Notes: a model not told the origin generated them from the sequence alone. A stretch of DNA of 58,414 nucleotides from Irineochytrium annulatum (GCA_027600665.1 JADGJL010000044.1:1-58414), one strand, 5' to 3'; counted from the first letter of the stretch, positions 35,156 to 48,062 are shown. Program-made: numbers and translations.

Positions 35156-38100
35156 ATGGCGGACGAGTTCAAGGACCGGTCCCGAGATGGCTCCAGGGAC
35201 GGGTCGACGAGCGAACAGGACGTCCACAAATCAAGGCGACCCGTGCGCTCGTCGTCCACCTCGGACGCCCTCACGCCGCTCGAACGAGCAAGACTGAGAG
35301 TGAAGGAGCGCCGGGAGCAGCGGATAGTCCAGGCATCAGCCGCGGCGGCCATCGACCTCCGAGGGATTGACACGGGGACACTGCGGGGATCTGCGATGCT
35401 GCTGGATCAGGTTGTGCACTCGGGGGATGAGCTCAGCTCGCGGGATCAGGTATCAGCGTTGTGCTTGCCCAGCTTGTGTACTAATGTATTTACTTGCCCA
35501 CTTAGCTCCAGCATCTGCATGCGGCTAAGTCTTCGCGACCTTCACAGCTGTACTCGATGGTGAGTGACTTTTCATGTGTCCTAAGAATTCTAATCTCGAA
35601 TGCGTAGGATTCGGTCGAAGCTCTTGCATCTCAAATAGACTTGAACCGGTACAAGAGAAAGACGATGTCGGCCAATCCAAACTTGGGAAATTTGACCGGT
35701 CTGGAGGTGGGTGGCCTTTCTGTCACCGGCAAAGCTGAAGTGTGCAGTCACGTAGCCGCTTGTCACAGCCAACAAGCAGGTCACCTCTCGGCAGAGCAGT
35801 CTCCCCTCCGATAGTAGCTCCGGCTGCGGAGCCAGTGGTGAAATACAAACGGCACAGAGGAAAGATCGTACGTTGGTGGCGCGGGCGTTCTTAGTCGAAC
35901 CGATGACTGAGATTTTTTTCTAGACCGACCATCTCACGCTTGATTACCTCGAAGATCAGCAGGCTAACGCAAATGGCGCCGGACCCAGATCACGGCAGCG
36001 AACGAGGAGTCTCGGAAGGAGTGTGGCAGAGACGACCGGCTCGTCGAAAAAGACCAAGAAGAAAAAGAAAAGAAAGAAGGCGGATGTGTTAAAGGCAGAT
36101 GGTGAAGACGCGGATGACGAAGAGGTTGGCACATCGGATGAGGACGATGACGGATTTGATGGTACTTACGAAGGGCCAATGAGACTTCGCTAAGACATTG
36201 TTATCAGAGTTTCGGCTGCTCACCGAGATCGCGGACGTTGAGGCGTTGTCTACTTACCAGGGCCTAGTGAAGTGCGAGAACGATACCGCCGCTAGATTGA
36301 AAATGGTTGGTTTAGTTGGTAGAATGCGCTCATCTCCGTTTAGGTACCGAAGTTCATCTTTAATCCGGAAAAATTTGCGCTTCCGTCTACGCCCTCACAA
36401 AACACGCCATTTGAGGTATCATTGTATCTAATCAATTGAGTTATGTTAAAACGTATACGCAGCAAGGGATACGATATCCGGAACAGGAAGGTTTCTACGT
36501 CGGCGACATGCCGAACGTGTATCCCTGGAACCTGCGGAAGATTGAAAGGCGGCTAAGATGGACCGAGAAAGACCAGTTTGTACCGTGTTGCCACAACGAA
36601 AAGCTTAAGAGTGCAAACCTTCAGCGGAGCAGATTGGTTCGGACCAGATCAACGGATGAAGATTCTCCCGGATCCACTCCGCGAGCGAGACGAGAGGGCC
36701 TACTCCGCGTTTCCGCTCCTCAACAACGATACCGTTCATCACACGCACGCCCTCACGCCCTCGTCCCTGCTGCCTAATATCGAGGCCGCGTCACCTACCG
36801 TTGTCCTGACGGATGAGCCTCCGGATCCCCTGGAGCTCGTTAGGAGGCCCGCCTTGCGCTCGACGCGCTTTAAGCCAATCATGGACACGGCCGACGGAAG
36901 CTACCTACTGGTGTTCAAGCTTGGGGATCTCTCGTTCGAGAACCACCCGCTCATGAGCGAAGAGATTAAGCTGGCGAAGCACGTCGAGACATGGATGGCG
37001 CTCATAAAGGCGCGGAGGAAGTCAAACGTCGTGCCGTTCCTGACGGACAAGCTGCAGGTTTTGTTTCGAATCGAGTTTGTTTTATTGATTGGTCTCTTAG
37101 ACCCTTAAAACATCATACGAGGAATATAAGACCCGTATCAACATCCTGCTGGACAGCAAGAGGCCTAAAACGACGGATGCCATGTCTCCGCCGGACGAGG
37201 AGATATACTCGGCGATGCCAGTCGCGACATCGTATTATGGGAAGTTCATCGCGGAGAAGGAGGAGGTCGAGTTTCAGAGGGCGCAGCGCAGAGATGAAGA
37301 GCGGCGACGGGAGTATCGAGAGGACATCCGGTCTACGCGCTTGCTAAGAGTACGTTCACATAATCCACCTTTTTCTTTGCTTGTGAAGTGAAGCAAAATT
37401 TTGGTTAGGATACGGAGGAGCAGATGGATCGTCTGCTGGAGTTTAAAGTCTTGGAGGCCTGGGAGCGGATTAAGCGGCTCCGGCTTCTGGCGGGCTTTAT
37501 CGGCACCACGCTTAAAGTGCGCGTCAACGTTAAGGACTGCGACGAGACCGCGGAATCGAGCCAGGATCGCTTCGAACGGGACGTCGAGGAGGAGCTAGAG
37601 GAGCTGCGAGAGATCCATGAGGCCGCCCTAGACCGTCAGAGGCGCGCGCACGCGCTGGCCGTGTCCGAGTGGGAACGTCGGCAGGAGGAGCGGGAGCGGA
37701 GGGAGGAGGAGCTGGGCGAGACGGCGTTAGAAAGACGGGACGGTACGAGGGAATTGGAAGGGGGCGGTAAGGATGAGGAGGAGGATCCTTTGTTTGAGGT
37801 TGGGATTTTGGAGACCGGGGACGTGGATGAGGAGGCAAACTGGAGGAAGGAGGCTTTTGAGCGGCAGGCGATGATGGATGAGAAGAAGAGAAAAAAGGAG
37901 GAGCGGAGGGTGGCAAAAGAACTGGCGAAGGAGAAGAAGCAGCGTTTAAAGGACGGATCTTCTCGGGTAGGTTGCAAATTATTTGGCAAGGTTGCCTTTC
38001 ATACCTCTTATACGGTTTAAAGGCAGTGGTATCAGAGGATGAGAAGGGTGGCGAGAAGGCCAGCTTCTGGTCTCGATTTCGCAGCCGATCCGCTGCTCCT

Positions 38101-41100
38101 GCGGACCGCCAACGAGCTCTCGACTCGCCTAAGGTCGCGTTGAGAGTCAAAGAAAGCGGAGTTGCTGATAGCCCGGCCGGCTTTAAATCCCTACGACGGC
38201 CCTCAAAGTCACCGCAGCGGGCCGAAATCGACGCGAGAAGGATCTCACGCTTTGGCCTGCCTCCGATTCCGAATGCCCCTAGACCGCGTTCCTCCACGAG
38301 ATCACCGTCACAAGGGCAGAGGGACTTACCGACGCCGAAAACTCCAAAGGAGCCCGGGTCGGTCCGGGAGCCCGTCCCGCCGATGTCTCCGCACGAACCT
38401 GTGCCGCCGAAAACGCCCGACGGAAGAGCCGGTTCCATGCCACCAACGCGTACATATTCTGAGGACTGGTCGTCAAAGAGCGGAGCGGGGAAATCCAGGC
38501 GAGCCAGCTCCATTAGCACGCTGAAGCGAAATTCGAGTTCTGGCCGAGAGCCCAAAAGGAGGACGGAGAAGGGAGATGTGAGCGCTCCGGATGATAGGAG
38601 GCGTTCTTCCTCAAGGTCTCAATCGAGGAGGCGCTCGTCGAGACCACCATCACCCTCCGACGAAAACACAGGCTTAAAGTCAACCCTGCAGTCCGAAAGC
38701 GAGACGACCCAGGTCGAGACGCCGGCTTCGGAACGTAGTAAGGGTAGGAACCGGACGGACTCGAGCAGGAAGAAAAGGCGCAGCCACTCTAGCCGTCGGA
38801 AGCCACCTCGGAAGGGAAGCTTGAAGAGATCCGCGGGGTTATTGTTAGGGTCCAACGATCGCCTACCGCCGAGGCCTGAGGAGGCCGTATTTGATGAGAT
38901 TGGGTGGCGCACGGCCATCGCTGAGGTATTTTTGAAAAACTGGTGATGGTACTTAACGATGGTTCTGTAATGCAGCGACTAAGGTGCTCCAGACGACCTC
39001 CGGGAGCGCCACAGTTATTAATTTCCTCAGTATCGAGTGAGGCGGTTACGGACATTCTTCATTGCCCTCCTGTAAGCAGCAAAATCCCCTGAACAACAGA
39101 AATACTGACACAATTCACCACAGGACGAACAGCTTCGCAGGCGCCAAATTGAGTCCACGTGCGCCTATATGAAGATCTTTTATAACGAAAAGGAGGTCAC
39201 GCGCACGATCCCGCAGCGTGTGGACCCCGAGCACTTTAAGGTTGCCTTCAAGGGCATTGACGCAATTAGCCCCCTGTTCGGCGACGGCGTGCAGGTGGAT
39301 GGCAAGTTTCGAGCTGACGAGGTTACTACTTTTGGAATACGCGTCAAGGAGATCCCCGAGAGCATACAGATGGCGATATACGAATCGGTAAGGATTGAAA
39401 ATGCGGACGTCTGGTCGTTCTTATTATTTCATTGTTAGGGATACTTGGGCGAACGCTTCATTGGCGAGGCGTTTATTGGTATTCCGGATTCGACGGAGAC
39501 GGTTAAAACCCTTGATCGGCAATATTCTACCCTAGCGTTCGTTGGTCCGCCGTTCAGCGAAAGGCCGACTTACGGATCCGGAAGGAGGGAGATGGTCGAA
39601 ACCTGGTTATCGGGGACTCTCACGGTCCGAGCAGTCTGGGGCGTTGACGACGAGGGGAATAGTCTAGGGCCGCCGATCAAATTGTACGTGTAGACCGTCT
39701 CTATCTTGTTGCTGACCAACCTTAGCCATAAGTCAATCCTGAAAGCGGGAACATCGCAGTTCTCCGTTGACCCGCTCAAGTCGAAGGGACCCTCTGGCAT
39801 TCTGAATCTCAGAAAGCTGATGGACTGGATCACGGAGATGAAGCTGGATCCGAACGACCCTCGAGACGCCGAGATGATCAAGCTGAGGCGCATGGTAGAG
39901 TCGAGCGCGGAGAACGGGATCACCTTCTACGAGTACTGGATGCAGCGAGGGTTCTTTCGACTACATCTCCCCGTTAACCTGGAGATGGCAACCGTTGGCG
40001 TTGGGGTATGTTCTGTTGCATAAGCGCACGCCTGATGTCGTTTCAGGCCCACGTGATGGAGACAAGACGGATCAACTTGCTCAAGGCGCGCTATGCGAAA
40101 CACATTATAGTGACGTGCCCTGTCCCGATTAGAGATGAGGAAATCACTGAGGAAATGTATCAAATGGTCATCGACCCGTCCGTCGATTATGTAAACGCCA
40201 TCTGTACGCCGTCAATTGCTTACGTAATTATAGGTTGCCGCTAAACAGATTTGGTCAAGCAATTTGAAAAACATCACTCTCTCGATCGATTCAATCGCGC
40301 GGGAGGTAAAGGAATCGTCAGCCGCAGAGCCCAAGCGTTTCTTGAAGCGCATTCGCATGCATCAGCTCTTCCTAAAGGCCCGCCAATCGCGGCCGATGCG
40401 AGTGGAAGACGTCGTTCGCGAGGAGCGAATCCCGGAAGTGTCTCCCGTGCAGTCTTTCGCCCTGACCCTGTTCAAACACAAGCGCCCTCTGAAACCATAC
40501 CGGCTGGGGATGAACAGACGGGCAACATCTCATCCAGAGAACGGATGTCGGATAACTTTCCAAATTTCGCGTGGTTATAACGTCCCGGTTCGAAGGCAGG
40601 ACGTCAAGTTCGATGATATCGCTCAAAAGGCCGCGGACGGACCTATTTCCGTGCGGTCATACATTGAAGTCAGCTTTCAAAACCGGAAGGTCCGGACTGC
40701 GGTCTACGAGGGGCCTAACCCGCAGTGGAACGAGACATTAAGTTTAGAAGTAATAGCGCCAGGAAACGATTTCAGCCCAGATAAGATACTGGACAGCGAA
40801 GTCGGGATGGAGCTTATCTACTTTAATCTCTTCGATGAGATCCTCGTCGATATGATTCAGGACGAGCGGGAGCGGGACAACTTTGTACATCACCGAAGGG
40901 AGCGAAACTGGCTGGGATGCTTCAGCCTGCCATTTACAACTATCTACGAGCAGACAAGGGTGGGTGGAAGCATCTACCGAAATCGTTAACGTGGCTCGCA
41001 TAGATCGAAGGCTCCTTCCATGTTGAAACTCCACCCATCCTATTGAGCTATGAGCGTAATCCCACCGCAGGCCCCATCGAGAACGCTATCTTGCAAGGCG

Positions 41101-42405
41101 TCAGTACCTCCGAAACCATCATTAACCTCTTCATCACCATGGACCCTCCCTTGCTACAACCCTCCCCGCTCAAGCTCAATCTGCACTCTGACGAGCCCCC
41201 GGAGGTCGTGCGCTACGCCGCCCATTACGCCGCTAGCTTCCCTACGACCAGGCCCGCCATCACGCCGATTGTACCGGACCTAAAGGGCCACACGCACCTG
41301 CTCTGCAGGTATATCCGTCCCCAAAGCCCCCCGCCCGACCTACCTACGGGGAGGCATCTGCTTAGATACGTGTCGCACATTCCGTACGTGGCGGTGAGGA
41401 CCGCACTGGCCGCCGCGGACGCGCTCCTGTGGTGCACGTCGGACCAGGTGCTTGACCTCGGCGCCGGGGATGCGGTAGAGCACGCCATTCTTCTTTGCAA
41501 TCTCCTATTGCATCAAGAGCTGGACGCTGTCGTTGTGCTTGGGAGCGGAAACCCTGAGGGCCGGACCGCCTACGTGGCTCTCTGGGAAGGCGGCGAGATG
41601 AAGTTGATGAATGCCGTGCTGGGGCACGAGTACGGAATCAAAGACCCTCATCTTCCACTCAAAGAGGCCTATTGTGTGTTTAACCAAGAGAACGTAAGTA
41701 CTGTTCGTGGAATGTCGCTAACTCGACTTGCTTAGATCTGGGGAAATATTCAGCCTAATGTAGAACCCTCTCGCATGACCTGGACCTTAGGTGACACGTC
41801 GGCTTGGCGTCCCTTCTTTGGCTCAAAATTCCCACCAATGGAGATTAAAAGCTTGCAGGTTAGCTAAGCATTCTGATTTTTAAAATTAATAATTTGACAT
41901 CTAGTTGGAGTCGCTTGTTTACAAAGAGACAACGAACCGGCAGTGCAAGGAGCTGGAGGTTAAGATTGAACACGCTATAGTGACAAAAATCGAGGAATGG
42001 AGATCACATCGATTAACTCGTTGGAACAGGTAACTCGTGACCGAATGTTGATAAAACGCTTGATTAACTGCCTATTCTACCAGGCTTTGCAGCAAAGCGT
42101 TTAAGCCGTTGGTGTCGCGGTTAGAGGGCGATTTCCTGAACAAACTCAGCACGCCGTTCCCTGCGGCGTCAGCCCTTCCACTCCGCACCTCACACAGAAT
42201 ATGTGGTTTCCCCCTTCACTGTACCTATACCGACATGGAGTCCATAATCCAGATGGTGCAAGCCACCGACGTTCACTCGAACGCCGATGTAGGGGTTGAG
42301 TTCGCAATTGCGGTGTGGTGCGGAGCTTATCCTGGTGGATTCATTTGCGTTTGGATATATATTTGCAGCATGACAAGTAACAAGATTAACACCACAGTAC
42401 TGTAA
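35156..42405 (+). CDS. CC2D2A: CC2D2A-like ciliary transition-zone protein
   Basis: Orthologue of the MKS-module protein that gates the cilium base. About 22 exons, the main ones 35924-36161, 36463-36584, 36625-37057, 37101-37349, 37409-37966, 38023-38925, 39124-39387, 39439-39683, 39726-40005, 40234-40959, 41004-41693, 41736-41858, 41905-42029 and 42084-42405; about 2,060 residues. Landmarks: YPEQEGFYVGDMPNVYPWN, GADWFGPDQRMKILPDPLRE, FKLGDLSFENHPLMSEE, coiled coil TEEQMDRLLEFKVLEAWERI, the CC2D2A N-C2 and C2 domains (SFQNRKVRTAVYEGPNPQWN), and the inactive transglutaminase-like peptidase region (AILLCNLLLHQELDAVVVLG, RTAYVALWEGGE, SHRLTRWNR, VEFAIAVWCGAYPGGFICVWIY). The 301-residue exon at 38023 is Ser/Arg/Pro-rich and seems extra compared with animals. 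The junction near 35707-35790 is uncertain. Confidence 0.9.
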
Positions 42406-42440
42406 TTTATCGCATTATTGGACATTTATACATAAATCAC

Positions 42441-43086
42441 CTAGGAAGGGACGGACACAATAAACGAATGTTGTTTTAGAGCTTCGTATGCTGGCCGATT
42501 TAATGAATTCCGTGCCACACTGATATCAATATTGATATCGGTTATTAGCGCCTCTGATTGATAACACAAAGATCAGTGCCCTAGCAGTTACCACGTCCAA
42601 AACTGTCCTACCTAGAGACTCGTAGTTCTTCTCCGGCCGTATGTATCCCGCAACGATCACCCTCAACTCCTCTTCATAAAAGTCCACATCAAAACTATGA
42701 AGAATATGCACCTCCTTCGCTTGATCAATATTGCGCAGAATTCAACTCATTCTCACCGCCGACCGTTTTTCGTTCTTATAATATGGGTTCCACCCGAAGC
42801 TCATCACCATGGGCCACACCGTCACCGTTTTGCCAACGCTCGCCCAACCGAAGTAGATCCCCGTCTCCAAAGTCTTTCCAGCATCTTCAGCGACGGCCTC
42901 TGGTAGATTTGCTAGAAGCGATATCACGTCAGGCTAAAGTCGAGAGCGCGTAACTGCCCGAAATTCACCAGTGGGGATGCCAAGCTCCTTGCTGCCCCTT
43001 CCGAAGCCCTTCGAAACATCGCCTTTCAGCATTACGGGATACGGCGATTGCGGCACATCTGCTCCGACGATCGCGGGCCTCTCCAT
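42441..43086 (-). CDS. FMN1: Riboflavin kinase
   Basis: Phosphorylates riboflavin to FMN. Exons: 43086-42969, 42911-42757, 42714-42612, 42553-42441; 162 residues, a normal length for the monofunctional eukaryotic enzyme. The signature [20 protein letters not shown] contains the conserved PTAN nucleotide-binding element. Others are [33 protein letters not shown] (with the catalytic Glu in the EVHI strand) and [18 protein letters not shown]. The last exon has no separate homology to show, but its donor, acceptor and frame agree and it gives the expected helix [15 protein letters not shown]. It faces the Zn-cluster-like regulator with 97 bp between starts. Confidence 0.94.
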
Positions 43087-43183
43087 TATGTGTAGGAAAA
43101 CAGGATAACAGGTAAGCAGAGATAAAGACGCCTCTGCGAAGTCAAAGTCGAGCGCAGATTCCCTGAATGGGAGAGAGAGCGAT

Positions 43184-45194
43184 ATGAACGGTGCCTCAGA
43201 CTCCAGCTTCGGCAGCACCCAGTCATCGTTCAGGTGGAAGCCGTCAGCGCCGAATCCTCGAAAACGGTGGGAGGACAGGGGTGTTACGTGGAGACAGGCC
43301 TAACGCCATCCGAGAAACAGGTCTTGCGACTTTTGCCGGGCCAAGAAGTACAGATGCCCCAATATCAACACCTCCTGCGAGTTCCGCTCCGTCCTCGTGA
43401 AAAAGCCCGCGGCACTCCCCGCGCTTGCGCCCGCCCGAATCGCTCCTCGTGCCATCGTCCCAGCGCCTTCAACGTCGACGACCCTGGGGTCAGCACAAAC
43501 GTCGCTGTCCACGCTCCGATGGTCGGCGGATCCGTCGCATTCGTCGTCAGGGTCGGAAGCTGGCGCCGCGTCGGCCTCATCCCCGGATGGCTCGGAGTCA
43601 GCTGTCAAGTCGCTCTCCCCGTCGATTATCGACGGCGGTGAGCGGACGATGGCGCGGCAGCGGCGGTCGGAGCCCGCGCCGAGCTTCGTTCGACCATCCC
43701 TGGATCCGCTTGTTGACTTTTTGGAGAAGATATCGGGGTCGTTCGCTTTCAGCGATGGGTACGGTGGATGGGGTGACGATGTAGGACGGGAGGTCGGGGA
43801 TGCTGTTCGAGACCGGAGAGAGGTTTTTGAAACCGAGAGGCTGGTCGTTGAGAAGTACGCGTCAGGGAATGCACCCTTATCTCTATGCATGTTGGATGTA
43901 AAGGTCTTTCTCAAGGACTTTGAGGCGAAGGATGATATATTGAGGTTGAGGACGGTGGTGTGCGATGTGCTAATGGTTAAATTAGATACGCGATGTGCGC
44001 CTTTTCAAGTACATTTATGTGCAACCCAGCACCATATCATGCCCGAATGAAGTTTTACTTCAAAGCGCGGACCATGGCTCTTCAGAAAGTCGGCGGGGCC
44101 TCGTTAGAGTTCTTGCAAGCCCTTATCTTACTGGGCGTTTCGTCAAGAAGTGTGACTTTCTGCTACGCTTCAATGCTAATTGATGTTTGTGCAAGGTTTG
44201 GGTGATACTCTTGCGGGCTCGATATTCTATTCGATGGCGGCCCGACTTGTAAGTGTTCTTGCGCGTAGGCTGGACGAAGCTGATGATGAATTTGCCAGGC
44301 CGTGCTGCTTCGGTCAGAAAACGAAGCAAAAATAAAAAAAAAAAAGTATGACAAGAGCGAAAGGTCAATACATGACATGCGCTACTCGATGGGGTGCTGG
44401 ATGTCGTGCGTGATTGCTGATAACGGTATGTGACTTCTGACAGTTCTCCGTGAACTAAGTGCGGAAATTTAGTGATTGCGTTCACAACGGGCAGCCCTCG
44501 TTTCCTCGAAAACGCCACGGGGCTCCGGAGCGTCAAGTCTATTTTGTGCCAAATCCCCTGCGAGCACTCAACCCACGACAACCTCTACGCCCACCTGACT
44601 GAGATGACCGAGCTCCTGTATCTCGTACACCAGGCCATCAAGACCCCACCGGGCCGGGAAGCGACGAAGAACATCCGAACAATCCAGGGCGAGCTGGAGG
44701 AGTGGGCGGCGACTCTGCCTTCGTTCGTCGACATCTCCTCTCCCCGTGTGAACGCTGACGGCGTCGGGTTCGCCTGGTGGGTTCTGACGCTGCACAACGG
44801 CTACTACGCGTGCTCGTGCCTTTTGAGCCGGTGGCCACAACTGGGGTTCACGCCGCACGCGTTGGGGAAGACGAGGGCGTTAGCGCTGGCCGTGGTGAAG
44901 ATTACGGCCTGGACGTTTGCCAATTTGAGACCGGATGAGATGGGGCCGGCGATGGCGGGGCTGCACCCCATGCTGGCGTACTTCGGGATGATCTCGAGCA
45001 TGGCGCTGTGGGAGCTGAGGCCGCATGAGCAAAGTGAGGAGGGGAGGAGAGAGTGCGCCATGGGGATAAGGACGAATATGGAGTTCTTGTTGGCGCTTAG
45101 GGATGCCTGGCACGAGAGTAAGATCGATCAGTGGATCAACATAGTGAGGGGATTCATGGATAAAGTGAAGGAGGACGAGGTATTGCCGTTGTGA
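43184..45194 (+). CDS. Fungal transcription factor with partial Zn-cluster and MHR domain
   Basis: Likely sequence-specific regulator. Start [16 protein letters not shown] at 43184, a basic stretch NPRKRWED, then after a short intron [21 protein letters not shown] at about 43322-43385. This has the first half of a Zn(II)2Cys6 cluster (CxxCx6C) plus one more cysteine, but the last two cysteines are absent. A Ser/Asp-rich linker leads to a fungal_trans (MHR) region: [63 protein letters not shown], and [16 protein letters not shown] onward to the stop. Exon ends in 43920-44460 are tentative: an A12 run at 44334-44345 throws the frame by one. The final exon is 44470-45194. Confidence 0.65.
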
Positions 45195-45672
45195 TTGGGT
45201 TAACTTTCCCTGTAAGAGGGATGGAATACGAGTTTTCTGTTTATAGTAATAATTCATTGTTTCACATGCACACACACACACACGCACACGTTAGTATTCC
45301 TTCTACCCACACGCACTTATCTAATTTTAATTTTTCCTTCATTTTGCCTTGAATATGAATGAAATATATTTCAAAGTACATCTACCAGCCGTCGCCTGCG
45401 AACGACTGCAATTTGCAGAAGTTGAAATGCCAAATAGCGCGAGGAATAATTCAGCAGTTCTTCACAAGAAACTAAGAGGCAGCAATATGGATTCACTAGC
45501 AGGAGAACACTCTCAATTAAAGCAAAACAAACAGAATGATAATCGCTTAAGTGATACCGAACTGATAAACGTCAAGGTTCAAGCAGGGAAAGTTGCAAAC
45601 GAAAATTACAATGAAAATAAAGCAGAAGCAGTAAGAAGAAAGAAAGGTCTGCAATACTGATTGTCCTGAAAT
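45195..45672. other. Convergent intergenic region with a CA repeat
   Basis: Between the MHR regulator and the homeobox gene, which converge. A (CA)7-like run lies near 45269-45283. An AT-rich open frame at 45349-45660 (103 codons, rich in Asn, Lys and Glu) has no similarity I recognise and probably reflects base composition; the first real ATG is at 45355. Confidence 0.5.
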
Positions 45673-48062
45673 TCAAACACCGCTCCCAATACCCCTCAGC
45701 ATCTCCTTAATCCCCGGAAGCTGCTGACCCTGGCTCGGGACCTGCTGCTGCGGCCGTGGCTCTGGCTGCGCGTGACCTTCGGACCTCCCCTGGTTGACGC
45801 CAGCCATTGGTGTCGCCTCCCCCATCATGGTCATCATCGCGCTCGCCGCCAACTTCTCCTTGTCATCCGCACGCGCAAGGCTCGAGGGGATGATTGGCGG
45901 GTTCGTGACCCACGGCGCCTGTTGCTGCTGCGCAAGGTGCTGAGCCGCGATCGCCGACTGCGTCACGGATGTCGACGCCCTCTTCATGTCCTCGAGCGAC
46001 GACGCGGTCCGCGACCGGCGGTGCCCCCGCCCGTGCATCCTGGCCACGAGGGAGGTGGCCGACTTGAGGTTCGGGTGCAACTGAGCGGCATTGGCGGGGC
46101 CGGGTGAGCCAGCGAGGGACGGGCTTGACCGGGCGCTGCTATTGAGGGAGTACGCGGAGGACGCGGGTGAGGATTCGGATGGAGAGGAGGAAGGGACGAT
46201 CATCGGGGAGGGCTTAGGGGAGGTGGAGCGACGGTCGCCGCCGGCCTCCTTCTTGACCTTGAGGCCCTGGCGCTTGTTTTGAAACCAGATCTGCACAGCG
46301 CGCGGCGTCATGCCGAGCTCGTGCGCAAGACGCTGGCGGTGTTCGGTTGAGGGGAAAGCGGTCGCGTCGAACACGGACTGCAAGACGCGGACCTGATGCG
46401 GGGAGGCGCGCTTCCGTTTTGGTTTGACCGTGCCGGGCCCGGCAGCGGGGTCTGCGTTCGCCGCGTTCGAGGGCACCACGTCCACCATCATCGCCGACGA
46501 ATTCCTCCGCTCGCGAACAACCTCGTCCTCCTCCTCCTCCTCCAAACCATCGTCGTCGTACTCGTCATCATCGTCAATCATCTCATCCGCAGCGGGTACC
46601 TCCTCCACCTTCATCCCCTGCATCTTCTGCCGCAGCAGCTCTGCCTCGTACGCGGCTCTGTCAAAGGGCGGGATATAGAGCCCGCCACGCTGCTGGAGGA
46701 GCTGCTGGTGGGTGAAGTAAGGGTATGATGCCCGCTGGTCGGCCGACATGTTGGTGTGGTAGGGCCCTGCCGGCCCCGGCGCCGCCGCGGACTGGGCCAG
46801 GCTGCTCCCAAACAACGCAGCCGGCCCCGCGTACGATGCGGCCCGTTTGTGAAGATGCCGAGCTGATAACTTTCCTTGATCGCTGACAGGAGGAAGCTGT
46901 ATTGATGGCGACGGGTGGAGATACGGGTGGTGGTGATGATGGTGGGAGGGTTGCATAGAGGGAGATGTCGTTGCGGGGTATTGGATGTGGCGGGGTAGGA
47001 GGCTCGCCGGCGCTGACACCGAGTGGGCGTGGTGAACAGTTTGCAGTGTCCCATGCGGCCTAAAAGACGGCAACGGAGGTGAACTCCGGTAGGATGGCGA
47101 CGAGCGAGCAGAGTCCAGCACTGACGGCGGCGGAGATCTGGATGTGAACGGGTATTCCGTTAGTGGAAGTAAAGTTAAACCGTCAAAATTAAGCGAAGGT
47201 ATGAAACGGGGTAATCTCGAAAATTCAAAGACTCCCCGAACTAAACCCCCTTCATTTTCTCTCAAAGCATGCAAAATAAAAAAACGCACCTTCGTAATGT
47301 TGACGCTGGAGGTTCATGAGCGTTGTGAATCGCGGATGCGCTGACGACGCGCCGATGTCGAATGTGGTGGTGGGCCGGCCGCTGCAGCATCTGTTGTTGC
47401 CGTTGCTGCTGTTGACGGTGGACGAGAAGGGAAGGAGAGTACGCCCCCACTTCCGGTTGAGGCGCATTGGACAGCGCGGAGGATGGAAGTATTGGGGTGG
47501 ACGATGATGGCACGATCGTAGGCGTCGATGCCATCGCTACAGTAGTCGTGGACGCGCTCCCAGTCTGCGCATTTTCTCCAGATACCACGCCGCCCGTTGC
47601 TGTCGCAGCTGGCGTCGGCTCGTTCTGCGAAGACGGAACAATGATTGAGGTCGCCATGGGAGACCCCGCATCGTCGCCTGCACCGCCGCTCGTGTCCATT
47701 TGGTTGCCGGAATCAACAGCCGGCCCCTCCCGCCCCATCGCTGGTAAGGCAGCCGTTGCGGCAGCCAACGGCCCGGGTGCTGATGAGCCGAATCCGGAGC
47801 TCCACTTGTACTTGGCCGACCCGGCGGCGCCGCTGCTGCTGCTGCGGTGATGGTGGCTGAAAGATCGGGTTGCCGGCAGCGGTGGCGAGGAGCTGACCAT
47901 AAGGGCGGGCGGCTGGTTGTGCATCGTCTCGCGAGGGACGTCCCGGTTGTTGCTGCTGCTCAAAGACACCCGCTCGGCGGCGGGCGCCAGCCCCCCAACT
48001 GATTCCACTGCAGCCGCATCGCTGCCGATTGGCTTGCTGTTGACGAGGCTGTCGATGTCCAT
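45673..48062 (-). CDS. Homeodomain transcription factor
   Basis: Exons 48062-47290 and 47137-45673, around a 152-nt intron; 745 residues. The homeodomain lies near residues 510-570: KPKRKRASPHQVRVLQ at the N-terminal arm and helix 1, EHRQRLAHELGMTPRAVQIW in helices 2 and 3, and WFQNKRQ, the invariant recognition-helix core. It is a typical 60-residue class, not TALE. The rest is low complexity: Ser/Pro/Ala-rich N-terminus, HHHHHH and QQQQ runs, and an acidic DDDDEYDDDGLEEEEEDE tract just before the homeodomain. The protein begins MDIDSLVNSKPIG. Targets cannot be inferred. The C-terminal GIKEMLRGIGSGV could be a short interaction motif. Confidence 0.9.

Noticed and set aside
42522..42539. Perfect 18-bp palindrome gatatcaatattgatatc
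   Set aside because: It lies within the last coding exon of riboflavin kinase (codons for TDINIDIS) and is probably a chance result of the protein sequence rather than an operator.
43300..43914. Minus-strand 204-codon frame opposite the transcription factor
   Set aside because: The plus strand here encodes the Zn-cluster-like motif and links to the MHR exons; the minus frame has no recognisable domain.
45269..45290. CA-rich repeat as a possible CRISPR or attachment site
   Set aside because: It is a simple dinucleotide microsatellite without spacers, and the genome is eukaryotic.
45349..45660. 103-codon AT-rich plus-strand frame
   Set aside because: No similarity, biased composition, and it sits in a convergent 3' region; more likely untranslated sequence.
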